Positions 33,387-43,890 of a DNA stretch of 64,000 nt are shown here, in pieces. Origin of the DNA: a virus; the IMG/VR virus record IMGVR_UViG_3300047157_000174, positions 1-64,000 of that record; one strand, written 5' to 3'. How positions within the stretch are numbered: the first letter of the stretch is position 1; every line of letters starts with the position of its first letter. The position numbers and the translations under genes are program-made. The notes under the pieces are model-generated. The model was not told where the DNA came from, ran no database searches, and was given only the letters and a program-made list of their open reading frames with translations.

Positions 33387-36300
33387 TTATACATCCTTTT
33401 CACTCTTGTAGGTTTTTAATGTTGTTGACCCTGCCCCGAATCCTAACAACGTATCGAAACCTAATGCACTATCAAAACCTAAATTAGCACTAGACCTAGT
33501 TATTTTATATTCTATTGTGCCGTTTTGTATTGTAAACGAATCAAATACACTCTTTCCTACAACACTTTGTACTGAGTTTTTACCGAATAAAGTAAATGAA
33601 CTGCTTGTTTGTTTACTGGAAAGTTCTCCCAATCTTTCAGCAATTGTTTTATTAAAAGTTCCAACGGTAATAGTTGATACTCCATCCAAGATATTTTCAA
33701 TTTCAAAGACTTGATAATCATTAATTGGTATGTCGTGATTCGGGAAATCTAAAGTTAAAATATCTCCCGCCTCTAATAATTCTAATCCTTCTTTTTGTAT
33801 TTTTAATTTTATTTTTCTTATATCTGCATTGTGTATTTCTAACAATTGTGTTGCTTTTATTTTCGCATCTGATAATGATTTAATTGAAGAATCTACATGA
33901 CGAATAGTTCTAGTCCTTTTAGTAGTAGGTATTTCTGATTCTGCTTTGACACCATCACCAACTACAATTATTTTATTTGCTTTATCCAATAAAGATTTAT
34001 TACTTTCTACTGAAATTAAATTATGTCCCGATTTATAACTAATAGAAAATCTCCTAAGACTGTGAACATCTTCTACGTTCTTCGCTATTATTTCACCATT
34101 AGATATTTTATAATCTAATCCTCTTTTACTAGCCAAATGATTAATTGCAGTGAATGAATCTACGTCTTCAAATTGTGCATCTGAAATAAATATTTTATTA
34201 TTACGTTTAATTAATTCGTCATACGAAGAAGGACTAAAAACAATATTATCAAATGTTATAGTAGTATTGCTAACGACAGTAACCTTACCTACTAAATAAC
34301 CTTCTTGAGTGTAAATAACATCATTTACATCAACTCCAATCGGTTTATTTACACAAGTTATTACATTACCATTAACTGAATCTACTAAATTAGTCGTATA
34401 TTCTTTAAGACTTTGTTCATAATTCATATCTAAACCGGATTCTTTTGCTATCTCTTCAATAGCATTATTTATTTTAGAACTAATATTTACTATTGTACCC
34501 ATAAAACATTTTTTAGGTTTTATGTTTATTTTTTTAGGAACGGTTATAGTATTTATCTTACCAAAAGAAACACAACCATTTCCTGTTATAGTGCCATCGT
34601 ATTCAAATTTAAGTGAAGTGTTAGTTTTAGTAACAGACAAAGATTTCTTTTGTTCATTTATACCATCACTAATAAAACAATCAATCTCTTCTCCATCGGT
34701 AAACATACCCATGTTAGTAAATAGCCTTCTTTCTAAATATGTATTAGTCGTATCTATTTCTAATAGCATTTGCATAGAATACACACCTTCCGAATCAGTA
34801 GATTTAGTCCCCTCAGTACCTCCTGTTTTAAAGTCGGCAAATACCTTATCATGTTGTAAGCCTGAGTCATCCATTACATTAATTTCAAAGAAATCAGGTG
34901 TTTCATCAAATGTGGTTTCTGATATTCTCATTAATCTATATGTACCCACAACACTCAAATCTTTATCAAAAGTAATTGTATGTTGCCATTTGTTACTAAC
35001 TACTTTTTTCGTATGGCTAATTATTTTACCAATATATGATGGAGTACCTCTTGCAGTTATATTTGGCCCAACTATATATTGTCCTGTTAAATCTACCATA
35101 TAGTGTAACCAATGATGTGTAGAACTACTATCCATAGTTCTAGTAATCACATTAGGAGAACTACTATAATCACCCGACACAATATTAAATCGTGGTTTAA
35201 TTAACATCTGAGCAGCAAATATTTTTCCATGCTCATCATCATTAGAAACCTCATTATGTATAGTATCGGCATCATTATCTCCACTTATTTTATTTATATT
35301 TAGAAATTTATTCGCATTAATTAAAGGGTAGTTTTCTGTTTTCATTCCTATAAATGAGGCGGGTAAATGTCTTTGCCCACCTAAATTATATCCTTTTCTG
35401 ACTAAAAGGTTTTTAGAATGTTGATTCTGAGAATTTGTGGATAAATCAATATTTGTGTTATTATAATCATTATCTATGGTAAGTAAAGAACTAGAATCAA
35501 AATCATATAAATTACTTGCATCTTTACTAGTTATATTTTTAATATTTCTAAATACAGCAACACAATTATCATAGATAGTTTTAGACGGAAAATCAGCATA
35601 ATAATGTGGAGTTACAATTCCATTACTATTACCCAATAAAGGTGAGGATAAACCCGACAAAACTGCTGAACGATGATACAGGCTTCCGTTAGCACCGCCC
35701 TCTACCGAGCCAGTAGGCGCACCCATTATGCCGTAATGTACTCCCGATTTAACAAATGCCTTAGTATTAGAAGTACCATCATTAGTAAATGTTTTAGATA
35801 TAATTGGTAAAAATACATTATGAACATCATAACCAAAATTACTACCATTTTTTAGAGCATTGTAAGCAAAATACTGTTCTCCTCTATGTGTTAATGCTAA
35901 ATTAGGTAAAGCAAAATATGCAAGAGTAAAATTAACACCCTCACTACTGTATGTAGCAGCATCACCAACACTATACAAGTAATCATCCGAAGACAATAAT
36001 AATGGCGATTGAGGTCTATTTGTATTGTTCCAAATAACCCCACTTTCTTTATCTGAAAACCTACTTAACTGTGTAATAGGAACTTTAGATATTTCATCCC
36101 TATTTTTTAACGAATCTGAATCTATTGGATTAAAATGCCAGTCAAATGTTGATTCAACCAATCTAATAATACCCCATCTTCTCAAATCTTTAGTATTTGT
36201 TATTGCTGATTCAGTTATAGAAGAGGTATCATAATCTTTGTCTTGAATAGATACTGAACTAGTTTTACCTTGATAATTACTATGTGATATTTGGTCTGTA

Positions 36301-39300
36301 TTAGTTCCGATACCTTCCCACAACATTCCATAATTAACAACTTGATTTGATTTTCCATTATATGAAATATGATTGTAACGTAAATACGAATCAGGAAATA
36401 AATCACCCGCTACAAAAAATTCATACGTTCTAGTCCTGTAATCTTTCTGAACAAATAACTCAACTTTATCATCGAAAGTATTATTCAATACACTAGCATT
36501 AAATCTTGTATCTGTTGAAAGAGCATTCATTTCCCAATAGTTACTAGTTGCACTATTAGATTGACCGTCTGTAACCATAACATTTGAAGTTCTTATTGTG
36601 TTGGTTGTGCCTGTTTCTGTAAAGTTTTGAATCAAATTATTATTAGTTACAATTGATGTGTCCTTATCCATTCCTTCAAATGTAATATTATGTGCTAAAG
36701 TATATCCACTTATTTTACTAGGTTTTTTACCATCCAAATATATACTATCAGAATCATTAAAATTAATTGTTCCAGAATTAAAGGATTGTAAATCAATATA
36801 TCTAAAAATATCATTTGATGTGTAAAAATTATTAAACGTATTATCTAGTTTATGTATATAGCCACCTCTAGGTAAATTAGTATTTAATAAATATATACTA
36901 GCAGATTTAGTGTGATTAGAATTAATTCTAGTATCGGAAGAATTTTCATCTATTAACCCTAAAGAAACTGGAAAAATAGGACTAACGTTTATACTAGTTT
37001 TATTTGTTTCCGATTCAATTATATCTACAACAGACATATAATTAGAACTTTGAATCATTTTTATTGCTTTATTAACATATATTTCATTTTCTTCTGCTAG
37101 TTGAAATAAAAATTTAGAATCAAATTCACTAATTGAATTGATACTATGTAAATCATAACCCATTTTATCTTCTGTTTGGAGTAAAGTATTCTTACTAATG
37201 TCTTCTAATTCTAAAGATTGATTAAAAGAAAATCCTTGTTCTATTCCTATTCCTTTTTCAGAAGCCCCTTCTAAAGTAGTTGGTCTCAATGACATTAATT
37301 TATTAGATGACATGGCTTTGTTGAGAGATAAATAATTACCTGTTGTAAATGGATTATAATAGTAATATGTTGTTCCATTACTTATAGAAATATATGAATT
37401 ATCTAATAATGTTATTGTGCTAGTTCCTGATGAATGGGTTATATTATCAACTTCTCCTATCAAAACTTTGTTTGTGTTAAACAATAAAGTATATTTTGTA
37501 AATAAACTAGTCTTATCACCGCTTACGGTAACAGTCGTGTTTGTAGTATTGCTATTAATACTAGTAGCAATTTCATCTATCGTTCCGGTAACTTGAGTTA
37601 ATGTTAAATTAGGATTTAATGAAGATTTGATAATATCTGAAGAAAAATTAAGATTTTTATTAACAGTAGTAGTCAACAATTTAGCAACATCATCCCTTCC
37701 CGAAACTGTATAAGTCATCATCCCATTTTCATTTTTAGATTCTATATCTTCCACATTACCGTTGAATATTTCTTCATTTAATGTAAAACTACCATTGTAA
37801 TAATACATTCTAGAAATGGGTGTCTTCTGATAATACTGTTTCGTTGATTCTAAAACTGTCAAATATTTATGTGTCTTATCTCCATAATTCACTCTTAAAT
37901 CATGTCCTCGTCTATTAGTTATTGACAATCTAGAATTGTATAGTTTTGTATTCTCCACTTCTATTGTTCTATCCTCTAGGGTTAATCTATCGCTTTGGTC
38001 GTGTCTTACTGTTGTATCTGCTGCGAACTCAACATTTAGTTTATTGTTAGAATAAGGAACTATGTAACAATCAGCACTAGTAAAAGTATGAACAGTAGCA
38101 CCACCAACAAAAACATTACTGTTTACAGTTTTTCTAGCATCTATTGTAAAAGTTTGAGTTGTTAATGTATAATTTCTAGCAGCAACCGACTCTACAACAT
38201 AATGATAACCGTCTATTTCTAAGATAGTATTATCTGATAGTATTGAAGAATAATCATATTCTCCGGTTAAACCATTTATAGTAATAGTATTAGAACTAGA
38301 ACTTACTTTGTGTTCAATTTTTTTAAGTTTCATACTATCCGAGAATAAACCATTTCTAACTACCATTTTAGAATCTTCTGTAACTTTCAAATGTTGAGTA
38401 CCGCTATTATCTAAAGTAGTAACAGTAGCAATTTTACTCATTTTATTTTTAGGATTATTTACTATTGTATCTAATGTTGTAGGTATTTTATCATTCTTTA
38501 AGGAAGCAGTTTCAAATGTTATATATTTCATAGCACCGTTTAAATTTTCACTTTCAGTCCAAACATTACCCGAAAAAGAATGTGCATCGGTAGAACTTCT
38601 TTTCATTAAAGGGAACGCTTTATTCCAATACAATGGGTCGAAACTACTATCATCTTCATCATCTATTAATGTATTATCAACTAATACGGCATCCATCAAT
38701 CCTCGACCCTTATTTTGTATGGTATTGTCATATTTTTTTTCTGTTTTGAAAACTACATTTTGTATTGTATGTCCTATTTTTAAGTCGGCATCTGTTGAGG
38801 CCGATATTGCTATTCTAGCAAAGTCTAACCTAGCATTATACACCCTACTTTCAATTGCTCCACCGTCATCTCCTAAAGATTCTATGTTACCAATATATGT
38901 TCCGCTTGAATTAAACAATGACATTCCTTCTGTCAACTTATCCCAATTTGCTTTTTTAGCCGTAGAAAATTGAATTTGTCTCCCACCTCCACCAATTGCA
39001 TAAACATCATGTTCATTAATTACACTAGTAGAAATTGTAGATAAAGTAGTTTCCCAAATTCTATTAGATGTTACAGTGTATTTTTCATTGTAATCTAATT
39101 GGTCTTTTTCTTCTAATCTATCATTATAAAAATAAAATGTAGGAGTATTTACATTACATATTTTATCATATTTATTTGTTGTAGCAGAAGTATCTCCTCT
39201 AAGACCGTATGATACTGCTACTAAATCTGTATCTGTTTTTGCTGCACCCTTGTATATTTCAAACTTAGTTCCTTTCGGTATTTCACCATTATATTTAGGA

Positions 39301-39842
39301 CTGAACTCTACACCATCACCAAACTCATCAAAGGAAACTATTCTAGTTATTTTAGCAAAATGTGCGTTAACAGAATCAACCCCCATTCCATTTTTAGTAT
39401 CTACAATATCATGGTTTAAAATTATAAAATAATCATAATCTTCTATATCAAAACCTACTCTATTAGGAGGGAAATTTAAACTAGAATGATAAGTTGCCCG
39501 AAGGTTAGTAGCAACATTACTAACAGTTTCATCATCAAAATTAGAATCATATATTTTCACTTTGAAAGAAGGGGTAGTTTCTTTGTTTGTAGTTCCAACT
39601 ATTTTTGTTTGAACTGTTCCATCTTTTCTAGGTGATTTTCTTATTTCAGTAAATATAGTTGAGGCAACTGGATTCGTGGAATCGGATTCTTCTTGTAATC
39701 CGGCAGTATATAATGTAGGATTTACTGAAACATTTTTGAATGCTTTAGCCTTTGCATTAGTTCCATTTCTATCAGTATAAGTAGCAGTAACATCAGATTC
39801 ACTTACACCCGTATTCAAAGGAAATAACATTCGACCTGACAT
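33387..39842 (-). CDS. large tail hub/baseplate protein (2151 residues)
   Basis: A very long structural protein following the lectin-like gene. The last 450 residues resemble a tail hub of the gp27/gpD ('late control') type: a region with INHLASKRGLDYKI, KANKIIVVGDG, a helix with SDAKIKATQLLEI, then EAGDILTLDFP and VFEIENILDG. The first 1700 residues are repetitive beta-rich segments with Asn/Thr/Ser, probably the part reaching out from the baseplate. No lysozyme or peptidase motif was seen. Gene order (tape measure, two tail genes, this, fibres) supports a hub or tip role. Confidence 0.65.
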   Translation of the reverse strand: MSGRMLFPLNTGVSESDVTATYTDRNGTNAKAKAFKNVSVNPTLYTAGLQEESDSTNPVASTIFTEIRKSPRKDGTVQTKIVGTTNKETTPSFKVKIYDSNFDDETVSNVATNLRATYHSSLNFPPNRVGFDIEDYDYFIILNHDIVDTKNGMGVDSVNAHFAKITRIVSFDEFGDGVEFSPKYNGEIPKGTKFEIYKGAAKTDTDLVAVSYGLRGDTSATTNKYDKICNVNTPTFYFYNDRLEEKDQLDYNEKYTVTSNRIWETTLSTISTSVINEHDVYAIGGGGRQIQFSTAKKANWDKLTEGMSLFNSSGTYIGNIESLGDDGGAIESRVYNARLDFARIAISASTDADLKIGHTIQNVVFKTEKKYDNTIQNKGRGLMDAVLVDNTLIDDEDDSSFDPLYWNKAFPLMKRSSTDAHSFSGNVWTESENLNGAMKYITFETASLKNDKIPTTLDTIVNNPKNKMSKIATVTTLDNSGTQHLKVTEDSKMVVRNGLFSDSMKLKKIEHKVSSSSNTITINGLTGEYDYSSILSDNTILEIDGYHYVVESVAARNYTLTTQTFTIDARKTVNSNVFVGGATVHTFTSADCYIVPYSNNKLNVEFAADTTVRHDQSDRLTLEDRTIEVENTKLYNSRLSITNRRGHDLRVNYGDKTHKYLTVLESTKQYYQKTPISRMYYYNGSFTLNEEIFNGNVEDIESKNENGMMTYTVSGRDDVAKLLTTTVNKNLNFSSDIIKSSLNPNLTLTQVTGTIDEIATSINSNTTNTTVTVSGDKTSLFTKYTLLFNTNKVLIGEVDNITHSSGTSTITLLDNSYISISNGTTYYYYNPFTTGNYLSLNKAMSSNKLMSLRPTTLEGASEKGIGIEQGFSFNQSLELEDISKNTLLQTEDKMGYDLHSINSISEFDSKFLFQLAEENEIYVNKAIKMIQSSNYMSVVDIIESETNKTSINVSPIFPVSLGLIDENSSDTRINSNHTKSASIYLLNTNLPRGGYIHKLDNTFNNFYTSNDIFRYIDLQSFNSGTINFNDSDSIYLDGKKPSKISGYTLAHNITFEGMDKDTSIVTNNNLIQNFTETGTTNTIRTSNVMVTDGQSNSATSNYWEMNALSTDTRFNASVLNNTFDDKVELFVQKDYRTRTYEFFVAGDLFPDSYLRYNHISYNGKSNQVVNYGMLWEGIGTNTDQISHSNYQGKTSSVSIQDKDYDTSSITESAITNTKDLRRWGIIRLVESTFDWHFNPIDSDSLKNRDEISKVPITQLSRFSDKESGVIWNNTNRPQSPLLLSSDDYLYSVGDAATYSSEGVNFTLAYFALPNLALTHRGEQYFAYNALKNGSNFGYDVHNVFLPIISKTFTNDGTSNTKAFVKSGVHYGIMGAPTGSVEGGANGSLYHRSAVLSGLSSPLLGNSNGIVTPHYYADFPSKTIYDNCVAVFRNIKNITSKDASNLYDFDSSSLLTIDNDYNNTNIDLSTNSQNQHSKNLLVRKGYNLGGQRHLPASFIGMKTENYPLINANKFLNINKISGDNDADTIHNEVSNDDEHGKIFAAQMLIKPRFNIVSGDYSSSPNVITRTMDSSSTHHWLHYMVDLTGQYIVGPNITARGTPSYIGKIISHTKKVVSNKWQHTITFDKDLSVVGTYRLMRISETTFDETPDFFEINVMDDSGLQHDKVFADFKTGGTEGTKSTDSEGVYSMQMLLEIDTTNTYLERRLFTNMGMFTDGEEIDCFISDGINEQKKSLSVTKTNTSLKFEYDGTITGNGCVSFGKINTITVPKKINIKPKKCFMGTIVNISSKINNAIEEIAKESGLDMNYEQSLKEYTTNLVDSVNGNVITCVNKPIGVDVNDVIYTQEGYLVGKVTVVSNTTITFDNIVFSPSSYDELIKRNNKIFISDAQFEDVDSFTAINHLASKRGLDYKISNGEIIAKNVEDVHSLRRFSISYKSGHNLISVESNKSLLDKANKIIVVGDGVKAESEIPTTKRTRTIRHVDSSIKSLSDAKIKATQLLEIHNADIRKIKLKIQKEGLELLEAGDILTLDFPNHDIPINDYQVFEIENILDGVSTITVGTFNKTIAERLGELSSKQTSSSFTLFGKNSVQSVVGKSVFDSFTIQNGTIEYKITRSSANLGFDSALGFDTLLGFGAGSTTLKTYKSEKDV

Positions 39843-40952
39843 TTACTCACCAAATGTATAATAAAATAAAATGTTACTGTAACTAGGCGTTAAAGTATTG
39901 ATTGTCAAACTTGGTTCTTTTCCTTTGTGCATTGAGATTTCAAAAAGTTCTCCCATAAATTGTTCACTAGTAAGAGTCCCTTTACCTATCCTAGATTCAC
40001 CATTATTAGTAGTTGAATCAAACTCAAAAGTAGGAACTGAAAGAGTTTGAGTTTTAATAGATTGATTGTTAACATACAATTCTATTTGTCCGTTTTTCCT
40101 ATACGAACAAGAAACCTTGTAAACTTCTTCTAAATACAATGCTTCTCTAGGTTGTGAAACATACACATCTCCTGTAATTGTGGAAGATTGAGATAGAGAT
40201 AATGTAGCAGTAGTAGCATTTTTACTAATAACTTTGCCTAAACTAACTCCACCACTACTAAATATTTCACTACCACCATTACTATGTGTTCCTAATTTTC
40301 TCATTATTGCTGTTTTTTCAGCAGATGTACCGCTAGTAAAACTAAGTTGTGTTCCTGTAATACTAGCAACAGAAGTTAATTTAGTTAAACTAGTGTTATG
40401 TTTTTCATAATAACCATTAGAATCATAATAACCGTGTAAAGTATTAACAGCAGTAATAATAGGATTATCGCTAGAAATAGTAGTAGTTAAACCCGAAGTG
40501 TTTGTAAAATCAACACATAATTTATATTCAGCAGGTTGGTTATAATTAGTAGTTGTAGTATTCTGCAAATAAAACTTAAACTTATTATTGTAAAACAGCA
40601 TCATTTTATGAGATAGCCTATTAGTAACGTGGTTTGTATAATCTCCTGTTCCAAAGTATCTAGAACTTTGATATAAGTTAAAATTGGAGGGCGAATTATC
40701 TGTCGGTGTGGGTGGAGTTCTAGTGGAAGTTATTGTATCTTCTCTAATACTTATATCATCTTCTTGAAATCTCCCGTTTCCATTAACGTCATATGGCGTT
40801 ATTATTGCTTCAATGGTAAAACTATCAGTATGATTCCAAAAGTTGCCTTTAGAAGCGGCTGTGCCTACTGTATCGGCATCTAATTTTAAATAGCCATCAC
40901 ACATAACAGGAAATACTAATGCTTTAGAATCTCCAATATATACGTTAGCCAT
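39843..40952 (-). CDS. tail protein with concanavalin/LamG-like lectin domain
   Basis: A 369-residue protein. SFTIEAIITP early on, YKVSCSYRKNGQIELYVNNQ near 285, and FMGELFEISMHKG near the end are the three typical strands of a LamG/concanavalin-like jelly roll. The domain is interrupted by an insert of about 150 residues. Such domains bind sugars, so this may contact glycans on the archaeal surface. It lies between the hub and a small tail gene. Confidence 0.65.
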   Translation of the reverse strand: MANVYIGDSKALVFPVMCDGYLKLDADTVGTAASKGNFWNHTDSFTIEAIITPYDVNGNGRFQEDDISIREDTITSTRTPPTPTDNSPSNFNLYQSSRYFGTGDYTNHVTNRLSHKMMLFYNNKFKFYLQNTTTTNYNQPAEYKLCVDFTNTSGLTTTISSDNPIITAVNTLHGYYDSNGYYEKHNTSLTKLTSVASITGTQLSFTSGTSAEKTAIMRKLGTHSNGGSEIFSSGGVSLGKVISKNATTATLSLSQSSTITGDVYVSQPREALYLEEVYKVSCSYRKNGQIELYVNNQSIKTQTLSVPTFEFDSTTNNGESRIGKGTLTSEQFMGELFEISMHKGKEPSLTINTLTPSYSNILFYYTFGE

Positions 40953-40963
40953 TTTTCTTCACC

Positions 40964-41662
40964 TCAATCAAAGAAATTATCGCCTATCACTTTTGCTTCT
41001 TCAAAATTTAAACTAAACCCAACTTTAGGAAATTCGGAAGCAACTATGTTTGTTGTAAATGAACGCATAAATCCTGTAATTCCTGTATGATTATTACTTT
41101 TACTAGCATCGTCAAAAATTTTGGATTGACTATCCATTGTATTTCCTGTACCAAAAGCAAATGAATTATCATAAGCCCTGTTTTTAAAAGTAAACGGTAT
41201 AATCGGCAAGTCTTCTATTGGAGTATTTTCTGTTACATTAGTTCTATAATCAAATTCATTATTAACTCTACTAGGATAAAAGAATAATATTTTACTAATA
41301 TTTTGGTCGTCTTGTAACGCACTAGAATCCGCATATGAATGTATTAATTGTGCTATTTCAAATGAAGTCATAACCACGTTTTTTACACTTCCTGTCCCTG
41401 TTGTTTTCTTGATAGTTTGTTCAGTTAAAACTCCTTGAATATCTATTGTCTTAGATGCAAGCCCCATGTCAAAAGCAATATTCAAAGATTCGCCCCTAAC
41501 CGCACCCGAAAGAGGAATTGGAATATTAGGTACAGTTTTATTAGTAGCAATATTAATAGTTTCAACGTGTAAGGCTATTCTATTAGTGATAGCATCACTA
41601 CCAACTTCATTTCTTCTAGACAATTCTAACATTACCATATTGTTCGCATCTTTAGCACTCAA
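40964..41662 (-). CDS. tail protein of unknown function (between tape measure and lectin-like gene)
   Basis: A 232-residue protein that starts by ATGA overlap with the tape measure gene. It has mixed strands and helices, with LSGAVRGESLNIAFDMGLASKTIDIQGVL in the middle, a pattern compatible with a distal tail or baseplate-joining domain. No catalytic motif. In tailed viruses this position usually holds the distal tail protein; I infer that role from order only. Confidence 0.45.
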   Translation of the reverse strand: MSAKDANNMVMLELSRRNEVGSDAITNRIALHVETINIATNKTVPNIPIPLSGAVRGESLNIAFDMGLASKTIDIQGVLTEQTIKKTTGTGSVKNVVMTSFEIAQLIHSYADSSALQDDQNISKILFFYPSRVNNEFDYRTNVTENTPIEDLPIIPFTFKNRAYDNSFAFGTGNTMDSQSKIFDDASKSNNHTGITGFMRSFTTNIVASEFPKVGFSLNFEEAKVIGDNFFD

Positions 41663-43221
41663 AAGTTATTCACCCCACTACTTGTTCTACTCATTCTTAG
41701 ATTGATTTCTCTAGCAACCTTATTTGCTATATCTCTTATTTCTGCATCTGATGCACCAACTCTACCATTGACATGAACATTAATTGTATTTCCACCCGAA
41801 CTTGCTACCATTCTTTTACTATCTGCATTGGAATGTACTCTTGAACCTCTAGGTAAAGATACTAATTCAGCACCTCTTTCTCCTACTAATTGCATATCAG
41901 AATTAACAACTCCACCTGCATGGAAACCAAGAACGTCTAAAGCCCTTCCACCCATATTAACAAATTCTTTAGCATTGGATAAAATTGCACCACCTATTGC
42001 TAGGGCAATCCATTGTCCTAGAGTCAATATCCAAGCACCTGATGTAAACCATACAACAGCAACTCCAATTAAACCTGCTACTAACATCACTTGTCCTATG
42101 GCTTTTAAAATACCGTTTAACGCTTCGAACGATTTTATACCATTTTCCTCTATATCTCTAACCGCATCGTATATCCCACCTAAAATTAATGACCCTAAAG
42201 CCGCTATTGCTGTTCCAAGTATTGTAACTGCCAACATTAAACTAACAACAACTGCACTAACCATTAATTGTATCAGTCCTTCTAACACCATAGCAAAATC
42301 TCCCGTAAACATTCCCATTAGTATTTTGCCTAAACCTTCAAAGGCAAATACTATCCAAGTACCAAACCAACTAAACCAATCTTGTATTATTTCTATTTCG
42401 GTAAATATATATTTAAACATAGGTAAAGCAGTACGAAATATTAACATTAGCCCCGTAAAAACAAGCATTCCTATTAAGAGAGCCTTACCAAATGCTAACA
42501 TTATAGGAAGTGTTGCCTTTAACCAAGGCCCGATTGCTTTGAAAAAATTACTAATTTTAATTTTCTTTTCCAATAAAAACTTTCTAAACTTATCTTTAGA
42601 GTCATCATCTGCATCCATACCATATATTTTCATTTGGTCTCTAAAGTTTTTTCTAAACTTGCTTGCTTTTTCAGACTGTATTTTTCGTAAGTTTAGTTCA
42701 TCCATTTGTGGTTGGATAAAACCTTTAACTGCTTTCAAAACTTCTCTTCTGTCATCAATATTTTTCGGTTTCTTACCACCTAAAACATCTTCTTCAATTT
42801 TAGAAAATCCCGCTATCTTTTTACTAAGCGATACATACTGTGCTTTTGTTAAATTAAACTGACCTTTTTTAGCACCTGATTGATATACACTTTTAGCATC
42901 AAATAATTTTTTAACTCCACTTTTATCCATTATTCTTTCCATTTTTTCTAAATCTGCGTATGCGGCCATAGCCTCCGCGTGGTCTTTAGCGGCTTTTTCC
43001 TGTCGTTTGTAATATTGTTGAAAAATAACTGTTATGGCTCGCATTTTGTTTTGTACAGACCAAAAATTAGGAAAAATACCTGAAGACATTCGGCTAATAA
43101 TACCCCATGTTGGAGACTTAGCGAGACTATCCATAGTGTCTTCAAACTTACCGGAAGTTCTTTCGAGTTCTTCCATAGCCTTTTGAATATTGTAAATATT
43201 ATCAGCAGGGGTTTTAGCCAT
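41659..43221 (-). CDS. tape measure protein
   Basis: A 520-residue protein. The N-terminal 200 residues are charged helices. Residues about 215 to 420 hold several hydrophobic helices. The C-terminus has AGGVVNSDMQLVGERGAELVSLPRGS, the tape-measure ending common in siphoviruses. The ruler protein sets tail length and may insert in the membrane during DNA entry. At about 0.15 nm per residue this predicts a tail near 80 nm, a rough rule only. It begins 4 bases after the end of the frameshifted chaperone reading frame. Confidence 0.85.
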   Translation of the reverse strand: MAKTPADNIYNIQKAMEELERTSGKFEDTMDSLAKSPTWGIISRMSSGIFPNFWSVQNKMRAITVIFQQYYKRQEKAAKDHAEAMAAYADLEKMERIMDKSGVKKLFDAKSVYQSGAKKGQFNLTKAQYVSLSKKIAGFSKIEEDVLGGKKPKNIDDRREVLKAVKGFIQPQMDELNLRKIQSEKASKFRKNFRDQMKIYGMDADDDSKDKFRKFLLEKKIKISNFFKAIGPWLKATLPIMLAFGKALLIGMLVFTGLMLIFRTALPMFKYIFTEIEIIQDWFSWFGTWIVFAFEGLGKILMGMFTGDFAMVLEGLIQLMVSAVVVSLMLAVTILGTAIAALGSLILGGIYDAVRDIEENGIKSFEALNGILKAIGQVMLVAGLIGVAVVWFTSGAWILTLGQWIALAIGGAILSNAKEFVNMGGRALDVLGFHAGGVVNSDMQLVGERGAELVSLPRGSRVHSNADSKRMVASSGGNTINVHVNGRVGASDAEIRDIANKVAREINLRMSRTSSGVNNF

Positions 43222-43225
43222 ATTA

Positions 43226-43803
43226 TCACTTCTTGTTCTGTATTTTTTGTATTTCTTCTTGTTCTATATCCTTTACTACTGATTCTATCAGTAACATTCT
43301 TTTCATTAATTCTACGGGAGTTTCTAACGCATCCTTTGGGTTAATACTAAACGCTTTACAATAAGAGTAAAACAATATATCCAAAATTATTTTTGGATTT
43401 TTAACATTGCTTCCCTTTAAGACTCGTTTGTACTGTTTTCGTTTCCCGTATCATCCCCCATCATATCGGTGAAAGGATTAGGGAGAATTTCTTTAAGTTG
43501 TGCGCCAACATAAGGGCTTAATCGTAGTAAATCAACAGACGTTAAAACTGGGTCTGTTTTTTCAACAAAGTTTTCAACCATAAATCTGTACATTTTATTC
43601 AAATCTAAATCAAAAGATTTACTTGTTGAATCAATGTTCATCACGCTTGACAACGCTTGTTCTACCTGTAACCAAGTTGGTTCTTTAATCCAAACTTGGA
43701 GGTATTCATCACTATCAGGGGCTACCCTTATGTGATGGCATTCTGTATTTACTGCGGCAAATAGCCTACTCTTATCTGTTATTGCTTTCTTTTCTTCTAC
43801 CAT
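43226..43803 (-). CDS. tail assembly chaperone, long form made by -1 frameshift (G-T type)
   Basis: Joins the 43417-43803 frame to a second frame through the slippery heptamer at 43441-43447. After Gly120-Asn121 reading shifts back one base and adds 71 residues, giving about 192 in total. The added frame is open from the slippery site to a TGA at 43226-43228. It has a protein-like sequence (NPKIILDILFYSYCKAF, then ALETPVELMKRMLLIE) and has no start codon or ribosome binding site near its beginning. In siphoviruses the two chaperone forms (lambda gpG and gpGT) are made this way and lie just before the tape measure gene, exactly as here. The call is inferred from sequence. Confidence 0.8.
43417..43803 (-). 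CDS. tail assembly chaperone, short form (G type)
   Basis: A 128-residue protein in the place of the lambda gpG-like chaperone. The sequence has EYLQVWIKEPTWLQVEQAL and LDLNKMYRFMVENFV, like other short phage tail chaperones. An AGGTGG site precedes the ATG. The last residues (NENSTNES) are those read when ribosomes do not shift frame. It is expected to bind the tape measure protein while the tail tube polymerises around it. Confidence 0.75.
   Translation of the reverse strand: MVEEKKAITDKSRLFAAVNTECHHIRVAPDSDEYLQVWIKEPTWLQVEQALSSVMNIDSTSKSFDLDLNKMYRFMVENFVEKTDPVLTSVDLLRLSPYVGAQLKEILPNPFTDMMGDDTGNENSTNES
43441..43447 (-). other. -1 ribosomal frameshift site GGGAAAC
   Basis: On the minus strand the heptamer G GGA AAC fits X XXY YYZ and is in the right phase of the chaperone frame. 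In the -1 frame a TGA lies just upstream, separated from the heptamer by one TAC codon, so the shift can only happen here or further on. The open frame after it continues for 71 codons. I did not find an obvious strong downstream stem. Confidence 0.8.
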
Positions 43804-43890
43804 GTTTTTCCACCTAACTATATACTAACAAACAAACGATGTTAGTGGAATGTGATATTGAACTATTATCTAATTTAATAGTCCTCCGTA

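Noticed and set aside
41828-42862. Plus-strand open frame of 344 codons opposite the tape measure gene
   Set aside because: The minus-strand frame has clear tape-measure features; the plus-strand product is compositionally odd (Ile/Asn/Pro/Ser-rich) with no recognisable domain.
43804-43890. Promoter (TATATA near 43818) for the tail chaperone gene
   Set aside because: The element is too close to the start codon for a usual archaeal promoter, and the flanking genes read as one late operon.
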